This document shows positions 21,850 to 31,841 of a stretch of DNA of 64,000 bases, in pieces. The position numbers were made by a program, and so were the translations under genes. Below the pieces are notes generated by a model, which searched no databases, was not told the origin of the DNA, and saw only the letters and a list, made by a program, of their open reading frames with translations. The DNA is taken from the NCBI GenBank assembly GCA_036417435.1, contig CM070913.1, positions 18,444,680-18,508,679 on the forward strand. The letters are read 5' to 3'. The number at the start of each line of letters is the position of its first letter. Within the stretch, counting starts at the first letter, position 1. Source of the stretch: Inia geoffrensis (lineage: Eukaryota > Chordata > Mammalia > Artiodactyla > Iniidae).

Positions 21850-22370
21850 TTCAGTGGGTCAGTGGATAGGTGGGTTTCTTTCTTTTTAAGCTTGTTATTA
21901 GAAAAGAGTGTTTTGCAAAATGCAGTTCTGATGAGAGTGTTATATAGGTAATGGCCTCACACGCAAGAGAAATGGAGGAAGGATGAAAAGGGGAAGAGGT
22001 GAGAGGCTTGGAAAATGAGTCAGTGCAATTGGAAACCATTTACCACAAAACAGTTGAAGATGACAGACTCACAGGGAAATCTCTGGCATGTTTAAAATGT
22101 TCTTCTTGTGGTGACTATTTTGCTTTACACAAATGCAGCATAATGCAGGCCAAAAACCCAAGGTTATGGGTGGGAAAAGTGTATGAAAAACTCTAGGCAC
22201 CTTTCCCTGCTTTCAGTGTTTTTCAAGTAATTTTTCATGGCTTTGAAGTAGCTACTTTTTAGGGAAAAAATATTTTAAATATATCTTTATATAGTGAGAT
22301 TCTTTTTCTTTAATATTCTTCAATATATTTATATCATTTGGTTTGGATTAGTTCAGATTCAATGAAAAAA
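21850..22370. other. No recognisable gene
   Basis: Unassigned sequence leading into the SINE at 22380. Confidence 0.4.
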
Positions 22371-22379
22371 TGCTGTCTT

Positions 22380-22587
22380 GGGGCTTCCCTGGTGGCGCAG
22401 TGGTTGAGAGTCCGCCTGCCGATGCAGGGGACACGCGTTTGTGCCCCGGTCCGGGAAGATCCCACATGCTGCGGAGCGGCTGGGCCCGTGAGCCATGGCC
22501 ACTGAGCCTGCACGTCCGGAGCCTGTGCTCCGCAACGGGAGAGGCCACAACAGCGAGAGGCCCGCGTACTGCAAAAAAAAAAAAAAT
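22380..22587 (+). mobile_element. CHR-2-type SINE
   Basis: 200-bp class. TSD tgctgtctt at 22371-22379 and 22588-22596. Confidence 0.96.
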
Positions 22588-22888
22588 TGCTGTCTTATCA
22601 TCAATGAGGCTCTAATCCACATTCCTAATTCCCTTTCAGGAAACTAAAGCACACACAGAGGTAAATAAAATACAGAAACAATGCATTGATCCAGCGTCTT
22701 GTGAAAGGTAAACAGGAATGAATAGATGAAGCAACCATATAATTCAAGTCTATTACAGATATACCCCATAACTTCGTATTTGAGCACTTTGAATAAAATG
22801 CTTTCTAAAATTTCTTTTATACTTCACTCTTTTTTATAGTACAAAACCCAATTTAACCTTTTCTTCACATTCAAAAATGCTAGTTGTT

Positions 22889-23088
22889 ACTATACATAAG
22901 ATAGATAATCAACAAGGACCTACTATATGGCATAGTGAACTCTACTCAATACTATTTAATTACCTATATGGAAAAGAATCTGAAAAAGAATAGATATATG
23001 TATAATTGAATCACTTTGCTGTACGTCTGCAACTAACACAACATTGTAAATCAACTATACTCCAATATAAAATAATTTTTTTTTTTTT
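22889..23088 (+). mobile_element. L1 LINE, short 3' end
   Basis: 5'-truncated 3' UTR ('caacaaggacctactata…', 'gaatcactttgctgtacg'). 15-bp TSD aaaatgctagttgtt at 22874-22888 and 23089-23103. Confidence 0.92.
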
Positions 23089-23103
23089 AAAATGCTAGTT
23101 GTT

Positions 23104-23560
23104 TTCCTGACCAATGAGTAGAAAGGCATTCTCAGGAGCTACACTAAATGCTGTTTGTTTATTTTTTGGTTTGTTTGCTAAGGATCTTATGTGCTTTGCT
23201 TGAAGGCTATCTTATTATTTGAACAGAGGTGGGAGTAGTAATACTTGTTGATACGTTGTTCATTGAGGGATGTATTTTTGTATATTTGTGTGTTCCTCAG
23301 ATGTGTTTTTGAATAGTTGTGACTTAATAAGAGGCCCAAAGAAAATGTACATTTAGGGCAGGAATCTACATAGACAGATTGGGTGGCAGGAATCTAAAAG
23401 ATCCATGGAGCTCTCTACAGATCCCTGCAATTAATTAAACCCTCTCTCTTTTAGGATCAACAACAAGAAAAAAAGATACCCTTCAAAACTTTCATCTTCC
23501 AAAATATGTTGATGCAGAGTCTTGTAAGAAACTAAATAGGTCCTGTTTTGATCAGAGAGG
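23104..23560. other. No recognisable gene
   Basis: Unassigned AT-rich sequence. Confidence 0.4.
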
Positions 23561-23564
23561 CAGC

Positions 23565-23760
23565 ATATACAGTGGTTAGAAGCAGATTTAACAAGACTGG
23601 TGACATTTACTTGAATTCCTATGTCCCTATTTCCTTATCCATAAAATGACCATTATACTACGAGTACCTATCTCACAGAGTTTTCAAGAAGAAAAACATG
23701 AATCAGGATTTGCAAAGCACTTAGAACTATCTGGTACAACTGTTATATAAGCCACATTAT
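23565..23760 (+). mobile_element. MIR SINE
   Basis: Near full-length MIR pattern: 'agtggttagaagcag', 'tatttccttatccataaaatgacc', 'tacctatctcacagag', 'aaagcacttagaact'. Confidence 0.7.
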
Positions 23761-23869
23761 AGCAAAAAAAGTTAAGGCAACATATTTTTTTTGTTCATAT
23801 TCCTGACTGGAATATATGTTGCTATTCTTGTTGTTTCCTAGGTGATTCTAAGAATAAATGTGGATGTAA

Positions 23870-24025
23870 CCCAGCCCAGGGCCAGCTTACCCACCCAGGG
23901 CCCCTACGCCCATCTGAGAAGGTCCCCGTGCTGAGTTTAATGCTCCTGTCTTGAAATTCTTCTTACCTTTTGAACAAGGGGTCCCCATTTCACTTTGCAC
24001 TGGGCCCTGCAAATGATGTCCTTGA
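23870..24025 (-). mobile_element. Old unnamed interspersed repeat
   Basis: 'gaacaaggggtccccatttcactttgcactgggccctgcaaa' looks like the complement of a common old mammalian repeat. I cannot name it. Confidence 0.35.
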
Positions 24026-24029
24026 TGTT

Positions 24030-25270
24030 GATAATGACCAGCTAAAGTCCGTCTTCCGTTCTCCTTGGTTCTTTTCAGCCCAGAGGCCCTCAGCTGGTGG
24101 CAGCACCCTCTCTCTGCTCACAGGTGTGGGGTGGATTGCTTTGGAGGACAGGAAACAATTGAAAGCTATCAGGCACCTTGCGCTGTCTTTGCCTACAGCA
24201 CCCAGCAGACCGCGGCAGTGGAGGGGGAGGGGCTGAAGGGCTTGCTTTGCTCCCTTCTCCCTGCCTCAGACCTCCAAAGGGAATGCATCTATACGTACGC
24301 CTTTACAGAGAGAAGAAAAAAGAGTTTTTCCTTCTCGCACACAAAACTTACGCAAAACTACGCTTTATTTGGGGCCATTTCCCCTTGGGAGTTGTATGCT
24401 CAAGTCCAGAGTTTCTCTTCTTCCCTTCGAGGTCTTACTTCCTTAGGAGGTGGCAGCAAAAGGCAGTAGGAGAGTCTTTCATTCTAGCTGCACCACCTCA
24501 GACAGGCAAATGAGCCAAGCACTCTTCGTCTCCCTTTCCAGTTGTTTTCAAATGAGCACAACAATAGCTGCAGATCCCCGGACCACGTGAGATCCAAAGA
24601 AGATAATGTTAAAAAAAAAAAAAAAGTTATCATCTGGAAGGTGGGGGCAGTAGTCACAGCCTGAAATAATCTCCTCTGCTCTTCTTCCTGGGGGGATGTG
24701 ACACCCAGTTACAAAGCAGCTGACTTCATTTTCCCAGTGGAAACTCTGAGCGCTGGGCACATTAAGTTACTCCATCAGAGTTTCATAATAAAGGTTAAAC
24801 AAAGGTACACACATGAAATAAATAATCACTGATTATGTATCTTCTTTGAGTGAGTTACAGAAGAAAACACCAAGAAGTGGAATAAGAAACATGCATTTTC
24901 CTCTACATGCAGGAATGAGGATTGAGGGGTAAATGCTTACCATGCAGGATCGTGGGCATTTTAATTAAGGAAAATGTGGACAGTGCTGAGGCATCATCTG
25001 TTCTCCCAGAGGGCCTTGGGGAAGGCTTCAAAGGGAAGGCTAGACGGAATTCACCATTCGTTCAGGGAGGAGGTTATTCTGCTCAGAGCAGAGACCCAAA
25101 ATGGGGAAGGTGCGTGGCATGAGAATTTGTCCAGGTAGGGCATCTGTGGAAAGAAATAAGGGACAAGGAGACTAAAACAGGAGGATGGGGTGAGGACTTC
25201 TTTCTGTAGGTGAACCACTGGCCAGCCTTCACAGGTTTTTTTAACATGAGGTGCTGTGATCAGAATTGTT
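24030..25270. other. No recognisable gene
   Basis: Overlapping plus-strand frames of 88-134 codons (23970-24513) lie in GC-richer sequence but carry no recognisable domain and disagree in frame. A bare A-run is at 24610-24625. Confidence 0.35.
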
Positions 25271-25286
25271 TAAGAAAGTAATCCTG

Positions 25287-25405
25287 AGGAATTCCCTGGT
25301 GGTCCAGTGGTTAGGACTCCACGCTTCCATTGCAGGGGGCATAGTTGCCATCCCTGGTCAGGGAACTAAGGTCCCGCAAGCTGCTCAGGGCAGAAAAAAG
25401 AAAGA
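25287..25405 (+). mobile_element. Short CHR-type SINE
   Basis: 120-bp class ('gaattccctggtggtccagtgg'). 15-bp TSD aagaaagtaatcctg at 25272-25286 and 25406-25420. Confidence 0.96.
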
Positions 25406-25489
25406 AAGAAAGTAATCCTGGACATGGTATAGATTATACACTGAAGTGAAGAAATCAAGAATCAAGGAGGCAAGGGAATTTAGTAATAG

Positions 25490-25925
25490 AGAGACTATTC
25501 CCCAAGTGTCAATCCGCTGGCGAATGGCTAAACAAATGTGGTCCATCCACACAATGGAACATTATTTGGCCATAAAAAGGAACAAAGTACTGATACATAT
25601 GGATGTATACGTATGGATATGGAGGGACCTTGAAAACCATGCTAAGTGAAAGAAGCCAGTCATGAAAGATCATATATGGTATGATTACATTTATATGCAA
25701 TGTCCAGAATACACAGATCTATAGAGAGAGAAAGTAGACTGTTGATTGCCAGGGGCTAGGGGAAGAGAAGGATGTGGAGTGACTGCTTCTAGGTACAAAA
25801 TTGTTTTTTTGGGGTGATGGAAATGTTCCGGAATTAGATAGTGGTGATGCTGCACAGCTCTAAATATACTAAAAAGCCACTGAATTGGACAACTTAAAAT
25901 TATACAAATTAAAATTTTTAAAAAG
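25490..25925 (+). mobile_element. Old L1M-type LINE, ORF2 end and 3' UTR
   Basis: The frame at 25446-25649 includes the L1 ORF2 C-terminal pattern WSIHTMEHYLAIKRNK. It is followed by an L1M-type 3' UTR ('ggaatgttccggaattag'-like, 'ccactgaattggacaactt'). Confidence 0.8.
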
Positions 25926-25959
25926 AACTGAACAGAATTAGAACCAGAGAAAATAAAGA

Positions 25960-27430
25960 AATAGGATGGGCTCCAAAATATTTAGGAGATGCATTTGTAA
26001 GAAAATGCGTTTAGAAAATATGGCAGTAAAAAAAAGAGTTTCCCACCAGTCTTCCAACCAAAGGCTGGATGGGGCTGAGACAGAGAACAGACAAAGCGGA
26101 AATATTCTTGCAAATACAGAGCTGCATTTCAGGTGTGGCAGGGCAGGCAGTGTTACACCAGGTTACATGAAGTTACTGCAGTTTATAGAGATGGAGGTCG
26201 TTAGCAGTCACAAAAGAACAGACCAATTTTTGTGGACCTTTTAAGGGGCTACATTTAGCAGAAAAATGGGTTTTTAATTATTACCTACTCTTTGTTTTGT
26301 TTCAAAAGGAATTGTGAAGCCGTTTATTAAAATGCATACTATACAAATGCTATAGGATAAACAGTGTGATTGAAGCAAAGGGATATTAATAATCAAAATG
26401 GTCAGAGGAAGCTCGGGGATAAGTACCGTACAGCAATGTAACTCAGAAGATCTCCTGTACTTTCTGAAAGTGGGTGCAAACTGAGCTCTGAGGTTTTTTT
26501 TTTCTTTAACAGCAGGAACATGAAGTACAATTATTTGAGAAGCCTGATCAGTTGGTTACAAGAGTCACTGGTCAATGAGGGATTTGGATTCTCAGCTTCC
26601 TGTTAATTGAGGTTTTGTTATATAAGGCTTTCCTGTTTTGCAGATGAAACCGCCACTGCTGTCACGTCCAGGTGTGTGGGTTTTGTAGCAAGCTGTGCCT
26701 CTCACCCACCAGGCCTGCGGTAGCCCTGCTGTTGGGCTCACAGATCTGCAAGATCTCATCTGGTTCCAGGCACACCCTCCTCGGAAGGAAAGAGTCAAGC
26801 TTGGGAGACCAATTGCTGTTCCTTTCCAGCAGCAGCCTTTAGCCACCCCAGCATTTGACCTTGGGCTCCTGTGTGTCTTCTCCAAAAAAACTGGGCCTCT
26901 GGAATATGTCAGTGAATTAACAGAAGTGCCTTGACTACCAGAGTCTGAACATAAACTCCATCAGTTCTAAGGAGATGCCTAAAGTCTCATCCTTTCCCAT
27001 CCCACCCACCCTCTGTGCCCTAAAATACAGCAGCAGCTAAACTGCTTTAGTATCCAATTAGCTACTAAAAATAAATTTAAAATACATTGGACAGTAACAC
27101 TAAATACGGAAAAAAATAACAAGGGTCACCTAGGGACTCATCTTACTGCTGAAACACAATTGCTTCAGTTTTTCACAGCCGGCACAGAACTAAAGATTAT
27201 TATTACCAACTGCGGGGGAGGGGTGGTCCGGGCTTTGAAATTCTGCTTTGATTTCTCTGTAGTAGGTCCAAGGGATGGACCTACTTTTAATCAGATGACA
27301 GCATCACCTAAACAAAGGCATTGCCTTTGGGATGGGATATTTTGCTGTTAAAGGGCAGAGCCCGAGGAACTAGAGGAGGGGGGGAGGAAGAGAGAAGAGA
27401 AGACAAATAGGATGTAGTGAAGAAAGAAGT
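25960..27430. other. No recognisable gene
   Basis: Unassigned. 79-97-codon frames at 26592-26934 on both strands cover the same sequence, share no known motif and are treated as chance. Confidence 0.35.
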
Positions 27431-27444
27431 GCCTCTAAAAATAA

Positions 27445-27615
27445 ACAAGCTACAGGGATATATCGTACAACACAGGGAATATAGCCAATATTTTATAATA
27501 ACTATAACTGGAATATAGCTCTTAAAAATTGTGAATTACTATGGTGTATACCTGAAACATATAATATTGTACATCAACTATACCTCAATAAAACAATAAA
27601 TTAAAAAAAAACTTT
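27445..27615 (+). mobile_element. L1MA-type LINE 3' end
   Basis: 'ctacagggatatatcgtacaac', 'atatagctcttaaaaattgtg' and 'tgtacatcaactatacctcaat' with an A-rich tail. Sister of 55780-55935. Confidence 0.8.
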
Positions 27616-27799
27616 TAAAAAGAAGTTCTTCTAACAATGTGGTGGCGACATTAGCAAACACCTCGAAATATCAAGTCATCTATCGCTTTCTAGAAAGGTC
27701 ATGATACCTCATCTGCCAGCTTGTCCTTTTTCAACTTACTGTTTTAGGTTTTAGTATTTACAAGAGTTTTGGTTTTTAAGCCATGGGATATAGGGCAGT

Positions 27800-27975
27800 T
27801 TCTAAGACAACACAAGCAATCTTGTAGGAAGGCGCAAGGGTCTTCTGGCCTTGGGAGACTCCAGTTCTAGCCCTGGCCCTGCAATTAACCAGCCCACTGG
27901 GCATAGGGCAGAGCCTCAGAGTCCTGATTTGTAAAAAGAGGTGTTTGACCAGACTGTTCCAGTCACCCTTCCATC
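27800..27975 (+). mobile_element. MIR-family SINE (MIRb-like)
   Basis: 'ctccagttctagccctggccctgc…', 'gggcagagcctcagagtcctgatttgt' and 'tttgaccagactgttccag' follow the MIRb order. Confidence 0.6.
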
Positions 27976-27984
27976 GTGAACTTC

Positions 27985-28225
27985 CTCTGATAACCTGATG
28001 CAGTGTAGTGACCAAGAATAAGGTAACTGGCATTGGATAATGCCTGCCTTGAATCACGGTTTTGCTATTTATTTTGTAACCATGCTAAGCCTCGGTTTCC
28101 TCATCTGTAATACAAGTATAATGATAATGAATATATCACCTACTTCATAGAACAGTTATGGACACTAAGTAAGGATGTATATAAAATGCCTACCCAGGCA
28201 CTGGCATATACGAAGCCTTAAAAAA
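27985..28225 (+). mobile_element. MIR SINE
   Basis: 'aagcctcggtttcctcatctgtaa' and 'tcacctacttcatagaacag' are MIR core landmarks. It is in tandem with the preceding MIR in the same orientation. Confidence 0.75.
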
Positions 28226-28257
28226 AAAGTTGATTACTGTTATTGGCACCTAGGTAG

Positions 28258-28387
28258 GATTTCCCTGGTGGTCCAGTGGTTAAGACTCCACACTTCCAAT
28301 GCAAGGGGCATAGGTTTGATCCCTGGTTGGGGAAGTTCTACATGTCACACAGTCTGGCCAAAACTGTAAAAAAAAAAAAAAAAAAAG
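28258..28387 (+). mobile_element. Short CHR-type SINE
   Basis: 120-bp class with 18-base A-tail. Flanks share cacctag (28247-28253 and about 28394-28400). Confidence 0.92.
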
Positions 28388-28389
28388 AA

Positions 28390-29220
28390 GGAATCACCTA
28401 GAAGAAATAGACAGATTCTAATACAGAAAGCACAAGTCACTTTACATTTAACAGCAAGGATGCAAATGAATCTTTTCATTAACCTTTTTTCTCCTTTCAA
28501 AGGTACTATCTCATTCTAAGATGTTTAGAAAATATTTTTTAAGCATTAGTTCTTCTGAGGAGAGATACCCAGAAAGTGAGGCAGAATTTCTTCTAAAATA
28601 CAACTTTGCAGGTAAAATGACCCAGTGATTTTAAACTGTACTATTACTGAATCCAAGTCTCTGAAACTTCAAAAGTCATCCATCCATTAAGCCACAGAAT
28701 GCACAGTTCTAAAATCCTACATACAACCACTATATTTCATGTTCTATCTTTTGGGGGGCTCTGCCATTTTTAAGATTATTTCTTTTCAAGGAGGAAAGTT
28801 ATGGAAACCATTAGCAAAATGTTTCTCCTTGACCCCCTGCTTGCGACGGCCCAGTTTCCGGTCAGCAAGCAGCAGCTGTTTTTGATATCCAGTTGCCATC
28901 TTCTGCACCTGCCCACTCAGCCGGGCAGAGAGAATTTGCAGCAAGCATGGCCTCAGAGCCAGGAGCCTGGCAGCCTTCCAGGGTCTTGATACATGGCTAG
29001 GAACAAGATCCTGCCTTCCCATACCAACTCACTATGGCTTATAGGTGATGCTAATGAGGCAGCTCAAGAAGTATTTATGAAGATCGATCTGTGCTGGGAA
29101 CTGTGGGAGATAGATATGGGACTATAAAGAGGGTGACAGAAGATATCACCAGGGTTTACACTCCTTGTGCCCCTGTAACTACACTATGACTGTTGCAGTA
29201 AGGTTTTATGATGCTAAAAG
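28390..29220. other. No recognisable gene
   Basis: Unassigned. A 78-codon minus-strand frame at 28786-29022 has basic coiled-coil-like composition (QVQKMATGYQKQLLLADRKLGRR) but no recognisable family; the opposite strand is also open, which argues for chance. Confidence 0.35.
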
Positions 29221-29234
29221 CCTGCCAAAAATAT

Positions 29235-29620
29235 CATCAGCCATAAAAAGGGTAAAAAGGAAATTTAGATATATGCTACAACATGGATGGACCTTGAAAC
29301 CATTATCCTAAGTGAAATAGACCAGACACAGAAGAACAAATATTGTATGAGTCCATTTATACACGGTCCCTAGAAGAGGCAAATTCATGGAGCCAGAAAG
29401 TAGAATTGGGTTACCATGGGTTGAGGGGAGGGGAGAAAGGGGAATTGTTGTCTAATGGGTATCGAGTTTATGTTGGGGAGGACAATGAAGTTTTAGAAAA
29501 GATAGTGGTGATAGTTACACAACACTGTGCATGAATATAATGTTGCTGAATTATACGCATACGTAGGTTAAAATGATAAATACTATGTTTTGTATATTTT
29601 ACCACAATTGAAAGAAGCAA
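29235..29620 (+). mobile_element. Old L1M-type LINE, ORF2 end and 3' UTR
   Basis: 'caacatggatggaccttgaa', 'agtgaaatagaccagacaca' and 'tggtgatagttacacaacac' are L1M 3' landmarks. Confidence 0.8.
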
Positions 29621-29831
29621 AGCAATCAAAGCAGTGGGGGAGGGGAAACCCTGTTAAATTCAGTTTCTCAGAGAAACAAGCAGCTTCAGATCCAAATTAA
29701 GCACTAATAATTTGAACAACTTGCTTCACTATCACACACACCAGCTTCAAGGGAGTGGCTCTCTTTGGAAGGATGGAAAGGATAAAATGAACAGTGGAGA
29801 GTTACTTTGACTATCTCTGTAACTGTTTGTT

Positions 29832-29960
29832 GTTTTTTTTTTTTTTTTTTTTGGCTGGGCCATGCAGCATGTGGGATCTTAGTTCCCCAAACAGGGATCA
29901 AGCCCCTGCCCCCTGCAATGGAAGAGCAGAGTCTTAACCACTGGACCACCAGGGAAGTCC
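29832..29960 (-). mobile_element. Short CHR-type SINE
   Basis: Reverse-oriented 120-bp class with T-run 29833-29852. Flanks share ctgtaact (29817-29824 and 29961-29968). Confidence 0.94.
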
Positions 29961-30099
29961 CTGTAACTCTTTATTAAAAAAAAAATAAATCTGAACAAAG
30001 TATGGCAAAATGTTATCTGTTTGATCTGCAGTTGTTTATAAATGTCTGTTACATCGTATTATGTACTAAATAAACTTTTCACAACTTCGGCTTCTATCC

Positions 30100-30381
30100 T
30101 CAAATTTCCCCCATCCTCACTTTCTGCTGACCTTGCTTCCTACTTCCCAGAGAACATGGACACAGTGAGAACTTCCTGGGCCTCCCCCCAAACTCCATCC
30201 ACCCACCCACCAGTACCTAGACCCACACGTTTTGCTTTCCTGCCCACTACCATACAGGAACTATTTAAATCCACTTCCTTCTTGGTCACTGTGTCCCACT
30301 GCCTGTCATCTATTCAAGGCCATCTCTGCAGTAATTCTTTATAGCCTATCTCCTCTGCCAGAACATACTCTCCATAAAGGG
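30100..30381 (+). mobile_element. L2-like LINE 3' region, left piece
   Basis: Pyrimidine-rich L2-like sequence ending 'catactctccataaaggg'. It resumes after the SINE at 30751. The 5' limit is vague. Confidence 0.45.
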
Positions 30382-30391
30382 AGGGATCTTG

Positions 30392-30750
30392 GTTGGGGCT
30401 TCCCTGGTGGTGCAGTGGTTAAGAGTCCTCCTGCCAATGCAAGGGACACGGGTTCGAGCCCTGGTCCAGGAAGATCCCACATGCTCGCGGAGCAACTAAC
30501 AACTACTGAGCCTACTCTCTAGAGCCCATGAGCCACAACTACTGAGCCCACGTGCCACAACTACTGAAGCCCCGGCGCCTAGAGCCTGTGCTCCGAAACA
30601 AAGAGAAGCCACTGCAATGAGAAGCCTGCGCACTGCAACGAAGAGTAGCCCCCGCTCGCCACAACTAGACAAAGCCCACGTGCAGCAACAAAGACCCAAC
30701 GCAGCCAAAACTAAACTAAACTAAAATAAATAAATTTTTTTTAAAAAGGT
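30392..30750 (+). mobile_element. Long CHR-type SINE inserted in L2
   Basis: 350-bp class with repeated 'acaactactgagcc' blocks. 10-bp TSD agggatcttg (30382-30391 and 30751-30760). Confidence 0.96.
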
Positions 30751-30850
30751 AGGGATCTTGTCTATAGAGTTCTCTGATGTATCCTAAGCATGGAGATCAG
30801 TTGCTGGCATGTAGTAGACTTGCAAAAGATATTTATTAAATGAATGAATA
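30751..30850 (+). mobile_element. L2 LINE 3' end, right piece
   Basis: 'tctgatgtatcctaagcatgg…ctggcatgtagtagacttg' and 'attaaatgaatgaa' is the L2 terminus. Confidence 0.65.
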
Positions 30851-31185
30851 TATTCTTTTTCTATATGTTTGAACTATTTCAATACTTTTAAATGAAATAT
30901 TTGAACAGATAAACATAACTTGATTGCATGAAATATTTGGAATAAACGGTTCTCCCCTGTTATTCCCATAAACGATTTAAATGTCCCAGATGATTCCTTA
31001 AAACACTAAAAATAGAGTTGCCATATGATCCAGCAATCCCACGCCTGGGCATATATTTGGAAAAACAAAAACTCTAATTTGAAGAGATACATGCACCCCG
31101 ATGTTCATAGCAGCACTATTCACAATAGCCAAGACATGGAAACGACCTAAATGTCCATCGGCAGATGAATGGATAAAGAAGATGT

Positions 31186-31187
<2 letters not shown>

Positions 31188-31263
<76 letters not shown>

Positions 31264-31270
31264 CAATGGA

Positions 31271-31301
<31 letters not shown>

Positions 31302-31304
31302 TAC
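31188..31304 (+). repeat. (TA)n / (CA)n microsatellite inside L1
   Basis: More than 100 bp of nearly pure TA with short CA stretches, splitting a duplicated 'acaatggaat' (about 31263 and 31304). Confidence 0.95.
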
Positions 31305-31682
31305 AATGGAATACTACCCAGTAGTAAAAATAAGAATGAAATAATGCCATTTGCAGCAACATGGATGGACATAGAGATTATCATACTAAGAGACGTAAAT
31401 CAGACAGAGAAAGACAAATATGATATGATATCACCTACATGTGGAACTTTAAAAATGGATACAAATGAACGTATTTACAAAACAGAAAGAGACTCACAGA
31501 CTTTGAAAATAAACATGGTTACCAAAGGGGAAAGGTTGAGAGAGACATAAATTAGGAGTTTGGGGTTAACAAATACACACTACTATATGTAAAATATATA
31601 AACAGCAAGGACCTACTGTATAGCACAGGGAACTATATTCAATATCTTGTAATAATCTATAGTGGAAAATAACCTGAAAAAG

Positions 31683-31722
31683 AATATATATATATATATA
31701 TAATATATATATTATATATGTA
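31683..31722 (+). repeat. (TA)n tract in L1 3' UTR
   Basis: Expanded 'aatatatatata' in the same L1, at the position where other copies have 'gaatgtatatatgtataac'. Confidence 0.85.
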
Positions 31723-31841
31723 TGTATAACTGAATCACCTTGCTGTATGCCTGAAAGTGACACATTAAATTTAAAAATTTTTCTTTTAATTAAAAAATAA
31801 TTTTTTTTAAGAAAAAAAAAAAGAAAAAGAAATGTCCCAGA

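Larger units (their letters stand above)
30991..31829 (+). mobile_element. L1 LINE 3' end with TA-repeat expansion
   Basis: 5'-truncated L1. ORF2 C-terminal motifs MFIAALFTIA and DEWIKKMW, then the 3' UTR and an A-rich tail. 12-bp TSD aaatgtcccaga at 30979-30990 and 31830-31841. A long TA/CA tract (31188-31304) lies inside the ORF2 tail and stays in frame as Tyr-Ile repeats. Confidence 0.95.

Noticed and set aside
28786..29022. Basic 78-codon minus-strand frame as a possible exon or processed pseudogene
   Set aside because: No A-tail, TSD or recognisable parent protein; open on the other strand too.
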